In this document: one piece after another, positions 16,617 to 22,925 of the stretch
Position numbering within the stretch: the stretch's first letter is position 1
How the letters are laid out: every line of letters starts with the position of its first letter
Virus record (IMG/VR): IMGVR_UViG_3300025894_000069
Span: 1 to 22,925 of that record
Direction: 5' to 3' (one strand)
Length of the DNA: 22,925 nucleotides
DNA from: a virus
Translations under genes and position numbers: made by a program
Notes under the pieces: generated by a model
Databases searched by the model: none
Told to the model about the DNA's origin: nothing
What the model saw: only the letters and a program-made list of their open reading frames with translations

Positions 16617-16644
16617 ATTATAACATATATTATTGTGTTTTCAA
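16617..16644 (-). promoter_or_regulatory. Sigma-70-like promoter of the dUTPase/clamp-loader operon
   Basis: On the minus strand TTGAAA (16639-16644) and TATAAT (16617-16622) are separated by 16 bases, close to the bacterial consensus TTGACA-17-TATAAT. The expected start, about 7 bases after the -10 box, falls at or beside the ATG at 16610, implying a very short or absent leader. Its class differs from the late-type motifs before the structural genes, suggesting early expression by host RNA polymerase. Confidence 0.55.
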
Positions 16645-16653
16645 CTAGAGGTA

Positions 16654-16660
16654 CTAAATA
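16654..16660 (+). promoter_or_regulatory. Late-promoter-like CTAAATA before the small-terminase-like gene
   Basis: The sequence ACTAAATATTGAT directly precedes the ATG at 16666, with 5 bases between CTAAATA and the start. This is the same arrangement as before gp25 and the tail-tube-cap-like gene. An AGAGGT at 16647-16652 lies 13 bases before the ATG, a long spacing for a ribosome binding site, and would lie upstream of the transcript if the motif is a promoter. Confidence 0.5.
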
Positions 16661-16665
16661 TTGAT

Positions 16666-17157
16666 ATGAATGTGGATGATTTGAGTGACAATCTAGAGAA
16701 TGATGTGAAGAGTTTGGTGGATCAATTGAAAGAAGATCAAAAGATTGTTAAAGAGCATGTCAAGAGTGAAGAATTTAAGTTGGATAAGGATAATTTAGAA
16801 GAATTTGTATTGAGTCGTACTGGTATGTTGATCAATTCTAGTATGGAGATGGTGGATACAGTCAAGCAATATGTAGTAGCAGCTCCGAATTCGGAAGAAG
16901 TTGAATCTTTATCGAGTTTGTTGAGAGCCACTACCAGTAGTTTAGACACTTTGAGCAAGATATTGTTACAAAACATGAAGACAGACACGACAGTTCGGGT
17001 GAAAAACATGGATATTGAGTCAAAAAAACAGCTTGTGGATCAAGAACATCACAATAAAGTGTTGTTGTCACGAGAAGATATAATAGACGGATTGATAAAC
17101 AACGCAGAAGTGATTGAAATCAATGACAGTAATACAGTTTATGAGGATAAAGATTGA
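16666..17157 (+). CDS. Probable terminase small subunit (T4 gp16-like helical protein)
   Basis: The product has 163 residues from the ATG at 16666; a TTG at 16633 in the same frame would add 11 residues but lies upstream of the promoter-like motif. It is almost entirely helical. An acidic N-terminal helix (1-40) precedes a helical hairpin: FVLSRTGMLINSSMEMVDTV (47-66), KQYVVAAPNSEEVESLSSLL (67-86) and SSLDTLSKILLQ (91-102). A tail with KNMDIESKKQ (113-122) follows. Length, the central hairpin and the tail agree with the small terminase of T4-like phages (T4 gp16 is 164 residues), which forms rings that regulate the packaging motor. The identification rests on pattern recall. The large subunit is not in the window. 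The gene runs against all its neighbours except the 184-residue gene and overlaps the end of the 391-residue gene by 19 bases, tail to tail. Confidence 0.55.
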   Translation: MNVDDLSDNLENDVKSLVDQLKEDQKIVKEHVKSEEFKLDKDNLEEFVLSRTGMLINSSMEMVDTVKQYVVAAPNSEEVESLSSLLRATTSSLDTLSKILLQNMKTDTTVRVKNMDIESKKQLVDQEHHNKVLLSREDIIDGLINNAEVIEINDSNTVYEDKD

Positions 17158-18314
17158 TTTCCATGCTTGGAAAGAGGTAGACCTGATGTTATCACCTTCA
17201 ATTCATGCTTGAACTGATCAACCTGAAGAAATACACCCTCCACAAAGTACTTCTTGTTCCATTTTCCTAAATGCTCTGTATTATCTCGAGTATTCTTGTC
17301 TAGAAAATCAAAGACACGCTTCATGTCTCCTAATATCTCGCTCATTTTAGCCTGAACTGTCACTACATTGTCTTCAACTCTCACGAGATGTTTACCATCA
17401 GTCACTAAATTGTTACCATGAGCTTCAGATGTATCGTGCAATATATGTACACTCTCTGGATCCATGGATGTTGCCGACTCAGCTCCAGAATTCGTAGTGG
17501 TGTAGTTGACTCTCCACTCTATACTCTTAGAATCTTTTTTGAGATCAATTGATGTGTGTTTCATGTTAGTCTTGAATTTACTAGAGGCTTTTGCAGCTAT
17601 ATCAGTGGCTGTGTCATAAGTGTCTACATCAATGTTGTTCATCAGACATCTGTTGTAAGTGCTAGGTGCTCCATTCTTGACATTATCCTTGTCAAGCATT
17701 AATGAAGTGGATCTATCTTTGATGAATTCAGGATCTCTCAGATGGAACATGCTCTCATTGAAGTTATTGAAGTATACATTGCTGTTGTTGTACATACCAC
17801 CTGGTGTTTCGTTTGGATTTGTAACGTAATACTCATTTTTGACTGATTGATGTATGCATCTGAACTTTTCAACCCAAAAAAGAATGAACTGTACATCTTT
17901 ATCCAACACTTCCTTCAAATTTGCTTCCTCAGATTTCTTATCCTCGGGTAATTGCCATGGGTAGTTGGGTTCGTCTGTGTATTGATCATCAGTTACTTCT
18001 GAGTAGGAGGTGTTTTGCGTCTCCCAGTATTCATCTGTAACTAACTTATCTGCTTCTATATCTGGATTGTCTATATATTCAAGCTTGACTGCTAGTTCGT
18101 CTTGATTGTTGAGGTTTTCATAAAAACTCTTCTCAGCCATCACTGGATCATGCACATGTTTGTTGTATTTATTGGTGTATGATATCAATGTTTCCATGGG
18201 AAACATGTTGAGTATTCTCTGATATGATGTGAATAACGCTGTCAACTTGGGATTGTTGGTGAGACATACATCTACCATCAATGGGTCTATAGATTTTGGT
18301 TTCAACTCACTCAT
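17139..18314 (-). CDS. Unrecognised 391-residue protein of the baseplate cluster
   Basis: No family is recognised. The N-terminal 70 residues look helical (SIDPLMVDVCLTNN, FTSYQRILNMFPMETL). An acidic stretch (about 80-135) leads to YPWQLPEDKK and a helix DVQFILFWVEKFRCIHQSV. The middle is Asn-, Tyr- and Phe-rich (GGMYNNSNVYFNNFNESMF). The last 110 residues include short strands HGNNLVTDGKHLVRVEDNVV, then helix AKMSEILGDMKRVFDFLDKN and strands KKYFVEGVFLQVDQFKHELKV. It starts 3 bases after the hub-like gene, so it should be part of the same unit. In T4 the hub gene's partner is the gp5 spike-lysozyme; no lysozyme motif or long VxGxx beta-helix repeat is visible here. A gp5-like spike cap or another hub component is possible, but this is inference from position. 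Confidence 0.7.
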   Translation of the reverse strand: MSELKPKSIDPLMVDVCLTNNPKLTALFTSYQRILNMFPMETLISYTNKYNKHVHDPVMAEKSFYENLNNQDELAVKLEYIDNPDIEADKLVTDEYWETQNTSYSEVTDDQYTDEPNYPWQLPEDKKSEEANLKEVLDKDVQFILFWVEKFRCIHQSVKNEYYVTNPNETPGGMYNNSNVYFNNFNESMFHLRDPEFIKDRSTSLMLDKDNVKNGAPSTYNRCLMNNIDVDTYDTATDIAAKASSKFKTNMKHTSIDLKKDSKSIEWRVNYTTTNSGAESATSMDPESVHILHDTSEAHGNNLVTDGKHLVRVEDNVVTVQAKMSEILGDMKRVFDFLDKNTRDNTEHLGKWNKKYFVEGVFLQVDQFKHELKVITSGLPLSKHGNQSLSS

Positions 18315-18317
18315 GCT

Positions 18318-19967
18318 CTATGGGTTTGAGAAAAAATCCTCAATAGTACCAGTGGTGTTGAAGTCTCCGGCTGGTATCTCTTGTGGAGGTGGTTGGTTGA
18401 ACATGTTGAAGCCTTCGAAGGATTCAGGCTCATCATCTATTGTATTATGAACTGGTTTGAAATTGTATGGTTTGACTCCAATCAATTGATTTGTGTATGT
18501 GTTGTTGGTGTATCTATGAATTACACTGGTCACCAAGTATTGACCTATAACTTTATCATGATACGGTGAGACTGCGCTGTTTGTGTCTGTGGTTTCTGTT
18601 CCAATTGACACAAACCTTCCAACTCCACGAGATGGATGACCTGGTACGTTGAACTCAACAGCATTACTCAACAACACGCTGTTGTAAACTGCTGAATTGA
18701 TTCCTTTGTTTAGATAACTAGAACCTGATTGACTTGTAGAGAAATGATGGCGTATGTTGGTGTTAAATTTTCTGTTTGTATTGACATCCATGCTGATCGA
18801 AGTTGGTAGCTGATTGTCATGAGGTGTGTTGCCAACCATCGATGTGAGTTCATTGTATATACTGTCTATACTATTCTCTGATTGTTTTATATGAAATGAT
18901 TTGGTACTGCTGTTGTACATATGAACAGGTGAGGTTACTATATTCATCAGGTTATCAGAGCTGTTTATCTCGTGATACTCAATACTGGATATATAGCTCT
19001 TCTCTCCTAGATTATAATTCTGATACACACCATCACCCATCAGTGGAACACGAATTGGTCCGGATTTGGCTAATCCAGGGGGATCTGGATAACTCAACAA
19101 CTTGAAAGCTTCAGTCTGAAGAGAACCAGCCAACCATTTACCAGGAGATTTGTCATCATCAACGGATTCATAATGAGCAGCGTATGCGAACATTAGTGGC
19201 AGTGTTACCAATCTCCATTGATTCACCGGTCTGTCGTAATACAATATCGATTTACCTTTGTTAGTGGATTCAGAACTTACATGTGTGTCTAGTAAGTAGT
19301 TCAAATCATCAATGCAATTGAAGTTTGCTGGAGATGTGTACATCGTTTCTGAATGGCCAATGTCCCATGATTCAGAGAATGGTGTACTGTCACCCAAGCT
19401 CAATCTCATGAGAGATTTTATAGCGTTACCAGTATGAACACGTCTATTTAAATCTGCGCCATGTCTCATCTCCGCATCTGTATAAGTTGTTATCGATGTG
19501 GTGCTCCATGGTATGTTTGTGTGCAACATTCTCTGATATCTCTCGTCTCGTATCATCAATCTCTTGATTTTAGTGTTTTGATGAGCTTCTTGTATATCAT
19601 ATATGTTAAATGTACCATAATATGTATGAAATGAGTCACCTTCTCCAGCTGGTGTTTGTAGTGTTATGTACATTATGTCTGTTCCATCGTTTCTGAACAC
19701 ATAAGATGCGGATGTCTTTCCTTTGGTGAATTCCTTTTCATCCAGATTGAGCAGATCATGCACACGACCGCCAGCTGGTGGAGCTCGTTCGATGAAGTCA
19801 TGCTCGTTCTTTATATCAACATAACCTCTTGACCACCATCTGGTCAAGCACTCCTCAATTTGCATATCATGAACAGCTTCGGTGTTTAGAGTTATATAAT
19901 ATCCATCGGAATTGATCATCACGATAGATATGTCATGCATATCGTTCTCCGGAGATTGATGTCTCAT
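18318..19967 (-). CDS. Probable baseplate hub protein (gp27/gpD-like fold)
   Basis: This 549-residue protein begins with a pattern typical of phage hub proteins: strands ISIVMINSDGYYITL, then DMQIEECLTRWWSRGYVDIK and FHTYYGTFNIYDIQEAHQNT followed by KRLMIRDERYQRML. Near residue 440 comes EFNVPGHPSRGVGRFVSIGT, and at about 485-518 GQYLVTSVIHRYTNNTYTNQ then LIGVKPYNF. This is the VPGxPxRxVG / GxYLVTxVxHxF arrangement of hub proteins related to T4 gp27 and phage P2 gpD, which form the trimeric ring joining the tail tube to the central spike. It is longer than T4 gp27 (391 residues). Its ATG overlaps the gp53 stop (ATGA) and it has the best Shine-Dalgarno in the window, AAAGGA 3 bases before the ATG. 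Fold call is moderate; the exact T4 equivalence is inferred. Confidence 0.65.
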   Translation of the reverse strand: MRHQSPENDMHDISIVMINSDGYYITLNTEAVHDMQIEECLTRWWSRGYVDIKNEHDFIERAPPAGGRVHDLLNLDEKEFTKGKTSASYVFRNDGTDIMYITLQTPAGEGDSFHTYYGTFNIYDIQEAHQNTKIKRLMIRDERYQRMLHTNIPWSTTSITTYTDAEMRHGADLNRRVHTGNAIKSLMRLSLGDSTPFSESWDIGHSETMYTSPANFNCIDDLNYLLDTHVSSESTNKGKSILYYDRPVNQWRLVTLPLMFAYAAHYESVDDDKSPGKWLAGSLQTEAFKLLSYPDPPGLAKSGPIRVPLMGDGVYQNYNLGEKSYISSIEYHEINSSDNLMNIVTSPVHMYNSSTKSFHIKQSENSIDSIYNELTSMVGNTPHDNQLPTSISMDVNTNRKFNTNIRHHFSTSQSGSSYLNKGINSAVYNSVLLSNAVEFNVPGHPSRGVGRFVSIGTETTDTNSAVSPYHDKVIGQYLVTSVIHRYTNNTYTNQLIGVKPYNFKPVHNTIDDEPESFEGFNMFNQPPPQEIPAGDFNTTGTIEDFFSNP

Positions 19968-20314
19968 GAATCCTTTAACATCTTGACGATATCACTGGCT
20001 CTATCTGGCTGGATTATTCTCAACACACGACCAACTTCTAAGGGCTTGACAGTGTCGTTGATATTATTAGCGATACATATCAACCACCACATGTGTATAT
20101 TACCATACACACGGTAGCTTAATGTTGTGAGACTGATGGATCTGTCCAGCTTGAGTAGAAAATATACTGATGGATCTAAATCTTCTGGAATGTTCACAGT
20201 TCTCAGCAAATTGTAGTGATAAACACCATCGTTGTATACATTGAACAGATTCTCTAGCTGGTTCTCTGATATATCGTCTAGTTCAGATATGTTGTTGTGT
20301 TTAGATGGTATCAT
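19964..20314 (-). CDS. 53: Baseplate wedge protein gp53-like (LysM-like)
   Basis: This 116-residue protein matches the gp53 family, a wedge protein that clamps gp6-gp7-gp25 assemblies together in T4. The core is PSVYFLLKLDRSISLTTLSY (48-67), then RVYGNIHMWWLICIANNIND (68-87) and EVGRVLRIIQPDRASDIVKM (93-112). The YG-xxxx-WWLIxxxN block and the following G-x-V-L-x-I are the family signature and resemble a LysM fold. It is shorter than T4 gp53 (196 residues) and corresponds to the core domain. It starts 15 bases after the tail-tube-cap-like gene without a clear Shine-Dalgarno, and its stop overlaps the hub gene start by four bases, so the hub is probably coupled to it. Confidence 0.85.
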   Translation of the reverse strand: MIPSKHNNISELDDISENQLENLFNVYNDGVYHYNLLRTVNIPEDLDPSVYFLLKLDRSISLTTLSYRVYGNIHMWWLICIANNINDTVKPLEVGRVLRIIQPDRASDIVKMLKDS

Positions 20315-20329
20315 TGTCTAATTAGCTTG

Positions 20330-21712
20330 TTATCCTTTAGGCCTTCGCGGACCGATAAATTTCAAATTCTCAACCTCTTGGTCTACTTCTGCGACGATTC
20401 CGCCAGAAACAGCTTGACCAGTTCTGGTGTCTCCATCCGTTGGATCAACAACCTCAATGAGTTCACCCATGCGGAGCATTTCCATCATGTAATTCCTTGA
20501 TTCAGGGATCAATTCACTCATGGTGATGCTGATCTGATATGCATCAGGTACTAGCACTTGTATAGTGTTACGATCTTTCAATCCTCGTTCGTCTAGTTTT
20601 CCTACACTCTCATCAAGAGACAATTCCATTAATCTCCGAGAACCAACCATGGTGATCTCTACTCGAGACATGTAAGCATATCTACTGTACCACACACCTG
20701 GTATGTTGGCTTCATATATATGAGGTGGAGCAATAGCAGTTCTGGTCAATCTGTTTGGAGTGTTTTGATACATCAACATGAACACAAGCTCCCAATTGCG
20801 TTGAGTGTCTTCCATGCTCACGGTATTCAATAATGGGAAACTGAATTCATAACTCTTAGTGTCACTTGGAAAAGCTGGGTATTTTGGATGCTCAACATAT
20901 GTACCACTTGTGCCTGTGTTGAAAGCGCTGACCACACTTGATGCAAATTCGCTTATATTTCCAGCAGACTTCTGAAATGGTAAGTTAGTATGACCAGATG
21001 TATCTGAGAATCCAGGAGCAGCATATTTGTATGTGTCACTGAAATACGGGAATTTATATTTGAAACCCGTGGGAGCGGTGGCATACAATCTATGATATGG
21101 TTTCTGATAAGATGTGGTGTACTTGAGACTCTCATCTGTGTTCTGAGACTTAAGAGTTTTCAGTGCTTTCTTGACTCTTGAACCAACCACATTGCTTATG
21201 GCTTGTGAATACGCACTAACTGTACCCACTGCACCTCCAACGGCTCCTGTAGCCCAATCAACTGCCTTAACGGTAGTGTCAACTCCGTCGTTCACTAACT
21301 CTGGATTCAAGTCAGTCACAGTGGCGATGTTGTACAGTATTGAATTCAACGCGACGTTTTGCAATATAGTGTGTTCCATCAACTTTATCACTGGTATGTC
21401 GTTGTTATCATTGATCATTGCAGTGCGAGGACTATGCGACCATTTGAAATTCTCAATCACGTTGATAGTGCTAAATTGTTTAGGTCCTCTAGAAGCCAAA
21501 GCTTCGGATTCTGAAGAATACGTTCCACCTCCTTGACCAGTCCACATGCTTTCTTTGGGAGAAGTCTGAGATGCAAATGAATCCTCATAGATGTAGGGTA
21601 CGATCTGAGGTGCTGGTCCAGCTCCAGCGGTGGAATCCAGACCCACTGGTTTGACCGATTCAGGAGGCAACCCGGAAATAAATTTAAATAAGTGTTGTTG
21701 CCCAGGTTCCAT
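20330..21712 (-). CDS. Probable baseplate tail-tube cap protein (gp48/gp54-like)
   Basis: This 460-residue protein ends in a pattern I associate with the tube-fold proteins that cap the hub and start tail-tube growth (T4 gp48 and gp54): SFPLLNTVSMEDTQRNWELV, LMYQNTPNRLTRTAIAPPHI, PGVWYSRYAYMSRVEITMVG and finally VLVPDAYQISITMSELIPES before RNYMMEML. The N-terminal 80 residues are Gly/Pro/Ser-rich and probably flexible. Residues 150-180 are Gly/Ala/Val-rich (ATGAVGGAVGTVSAYSQAIS) and flank a Lys-rich helix; they are not a convincing membrane segment. It lies just upstream of gp53 and the hub, as expected for a tube-cap protein. CTAAATA stands 6 bases before its ATG, so it may start a transcription unit. 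The alternative is another tube-fold baseplate protein. Confidence 0.6.
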   Translation of the reverse strand: MEPGQQHLFKFISGLPPESVKPVGLDSTAGAGPAPQIVPYIYEDSFASQTSPKESMWTGQGGGTYSSESEALASRGPKQFSTINVIENFKWSHSPRTAMINDNNDIPVIKLMEHTILQNVALNSILYNIATVTDLNPELVNDGVDTTVKAVDWATGAVGGAVGTVSAYSQAISNVVGSRVKKALKTLKSQNTDESLKYTTSYQKPYHRLYATAPTGFKYKFPYFSDTYKYAAPGFSDTSGHTNLPFQKSAGNISEFASSVVSAFNTGTSGTYVEHPKYPAFPSDTKSYEFSFPLLNTVSMEDTQRNWELVFMLMYQNTPNRLTRTAIAPPHIYEANIPGVWYSRYAYMSRVEITMVGSRRLMELSLDESVGKLDERGLKDRNTIQVLVPDAYQISITMSELIPESRNYMMEMLRMGELIEVVDPTDGDTRTGQAVSGGIVAEVDQEVENLKFIGPRRPKG

Positions 21713-21718
21713 ATATAA

Positions 21719-21725
21719 TATTTAG
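21719..21725 (-). promoter_or_regulatory. Late-promoter-like CTAAATA before the tube-cap-like gene
   Basis: On the minus strand ACACTAAATATTATAT directly precedes the ATG at 21712, with 6 bases between CTAAATA and the start. It fills the 28-base gap after the disordered protein's gene and matches the motif before gp25 and the small-terminase-like gene. No Shine-Dalgarno is present. Confidence 0.55.
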
Positions 21726-21740
21726 TGTGTTGATCAGTTT

Positions 21741-22907
21741 CTAGGAGGAATTAGAAGTTACAGATCGGAGAGAATCGCGATATGTTGTCATGTTTGTGAC
21801 TGGTGGAGGTGCTGTCGATTTGTTTGGAGATTCAGTAATCTGATCAGAAGTTGGTGGAGACAGGTTGTTTATGATGTTGGATATATTTTTCATTTGCTCG
21901 CTGTCCTGTTCATTCAGTTGAGCTATGGATTTTTCTAGATTGTGAATATCAATGACTTGTTTTTTGGATTGTGTGGATGTGTCACTGGATGCTGTGCTCT
22001 CTTTCTTGATAGGTTTAGATGTGATCGGAGATTGCTTCATCATTGGAGTCACCGGTGATTGTTGTGTGGGTTCAGTTGGTGATGTGCTTATGTTCAAGAA
22101 TGATGATTGTTGCTTAGCTAGAGAGGGTATAATACTATTCGAAGATTGTGTTATGTTGGTTGATATTTGATCTGATAAATTGACTGAAACATCTGCTGGT
22201 TTTAGTTGAGATTTCTCAGCATTTTGAGGTGAGTTCTGTATAGATTTTCTAGGAAGCTCATCAACACTGTCAATTGCTGGTGGTCTGAGAGAATATCCAG
22301 CAGGTGGTGGTTCAGAGAATACACTGTCACTTATCGATTGATCCACACCAGGGTCTTGTGTTAGTGTTTCTATTAAGCTCTCTTGTTGAACTGGTGGTTT
22401 TTCTGTATCATTCTCGGAAAATAACTGTGATATATTGGCTGATGGATTTTCTGCGATTTTCACTAGTACATTTTTGTACTCAGATATGGTCATACCATAC
22501 GCTTTAGCTGATTGCTCTATCTTTTCCTGTAAGTCTTTGGTGGGTGATGCAACAGAATCACGCTTGTCGGTGGTTTGTTCAGTTGGTGTGTCTGTTTTCT
22601 TTGTATTGGGAGTTGCTTCATTGGGAGGTTGTTGTTGCTGTGGTGAAGAACCGGGAGAGTCTGAAGTTTCTGGTTTAGACTCAATGGATTTTAATTGTGC
22701 TTGAGGTTCTGAAGGTGTCATCGCAGGAGCTCCATCAGAAGTTGGTTGCTCATCTGAAGGTTCTGCGGATGGATCACTAGCTTTGGTTGGCGTGTCATTC
22801 AACGCCTGGTTTACAGAATCGATAGTGTTAGATTCCGTTGAGGATTGTGGAAACGCTCTTTGTACTTGATCATCTACTGAACTAGCATATGATTCGAGTT
22901 GATTCAT
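21741..22907 (-). CDS. Pro/Ser/Thr/Gln-rich, largely disordered protein (start uncertain, may extend past the right edge)
   Basis: The 388 residues from the ATG at 22907 are dominated by Pro, Ser, Thr, Gln, Asn and Glu with short repeats such as SPTEPTQQSP and PPQQQQP-like runs, so the protein is mostly intrinsically disordered. Two islands look ordered: TKDLQEKIEQSAKAYGMTIS followed by EYKNVLVKIAEN (about 123-154) and a heptad-like helix IDIHNLEKSIAQLNEQDSEQ (about 319-338) reaching 349. The frame stays open upstream of the ATG to the window edge (six more codons), so this may be the C-terminal part of a larger gene. In T4 the tape-measure gene 29 lies just before 48 and 54, so a tape-measure or other tail-assembly role is possible from position only. 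Against extension, another frame has a TGA overlapping this ATG, like other gene junctions here. Confidence 0.65.
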   Translation of the reverse strand: MNQLESYASSVDDQVQRAFPQSSTESNTIDSVNQALNDTPTKASDPSAEPSDEQPTSDGAPAMTPSEPQAQLKSIESKPETSDSPGSSPQQQQPPNEATPNTKKTDTPTEQTTDKRDSVASPTKDLQEKIEQSAKAYGMTISEYKNVLVKIAENPSANISQLFSENDTEKPPVQQESLIETLTQDPGVDQSISDSVFSEPPPAGYSLRPPAIDSVDELPRKSIQNSPQNAEKSQLKPADVSVNLSDQISTNITQSSNSIIPSLAKQQSSFLNISTSPTEPTQQSPVTPMMKQSPITSKPIKKESTASSDTSTQSKKQVIDIHNLEKSIAQLNEQDSEQMKNISNIINNLSPPTSDQITESPNKSTAPPPVTNMTTYRDSLRSVTSNSS

Positions 22908-22925
22908 GCCATCGTAAATTCCTTT

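Noticed and set aside
21171-21536. 121-codon plus-strand frame with hydrophobic stretches
   Set aside because: It is antisense to the Gly/Ala-rich part of the tube-cap-like gene, which explains its composition.
20330-21712. Gly/Ala/Val-rich segment of the tube-cap-like protein as a membrane anchor
   Set aside because: It contains Ser, Thr, Tyr, Gln and Trp at short intervals and is followed by a Lys-rich helix; too polar and short for a convincing transmembrane segment.

Overview
The window is a stretch of a double-stranded DNA, contractile-tailed (myovirus) phage genome of the T4-like type. The evidence is a run of recognisable T4-type baseplate genes (gp25, gp6, gp53, a gp27/gpD-like hub and a tail-tube-cap-like protein), a T4 gp44/RFC-type clamp-loader subunit, a dUTPase, and T4-late-promoter-like octamers. 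The DNA is AT-rich and almost fully coding: the largest gaps are about 50 bases, no stretch over 300 bases lacks a gene, and no tRNA, rRNA, CRISPR array, insertion sequence, attachment site or convincing terminator hairpin was seen. The style (very long PKD, propeller and lectin-fold baseplate proteins beside gp6) recalls T4-like phages of marine bacteria. That is an impression from memory; the host cannot be fixed from this window.

Layout. Nearly everything is on the minus strand, so transcription runs from high to low coordinates. (1) 22907-17139: a disordered Pro/Ser/Thr-rich protein, a tail-tube-cap-like protein, the gp53 wedge protein, a baseplate hub protein, and an unrecognised 391-residue protein. 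(2) 17157-14456: a small island that breaks the baseplate cluster. It holds a plus-strand gene resembling the small terminase subunit, a minus-strand operon of a 49-residue protein, dUTPase and clamp-loader subunit, and a plus-strand conserved hypothetical gene. (3) 14400-4381: gp25, gp6, and two giant structural proteins of 1287 and 1295 residues. (4) 4331 to the left edge: a short fibre-like protein with YxK-E-D repeats, and a giant protein of at least 1273 residues with concanavalin/LamG-type lectin domains. The last one is cut by the window.

How it works together. Groups 1, 3 and 4 make the tail baseplate: central hub and tube cap, wedge (gp6, gp25, gp53), and outer parts that probably handle fibre attachment and adsorption. 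The island provides dUTP removal and clamp loading for phage DNA replication. It also provides a probable DNA-packaging component. Genes are tightly packed (ATGA overlaps, 3-15 base gaps), which suggests translational coupling.

The most interesting signal is regulatory. Five genes that begin transcription units or follow a gap have a CTAAATA or TATAA(A/G)TA element close before the ATG, at 5-6 bases in four cases and 9 in the fifth. If these act like T4 late promoters, the transcripts would be leaderless or nearly so, which fits the general lack of Shine-Dalgarno sequences. The dUTPase/clamp-loader operon instead has a sigma-70-like TTGAAA-16-TATAAT promoter, suggesting early expression.
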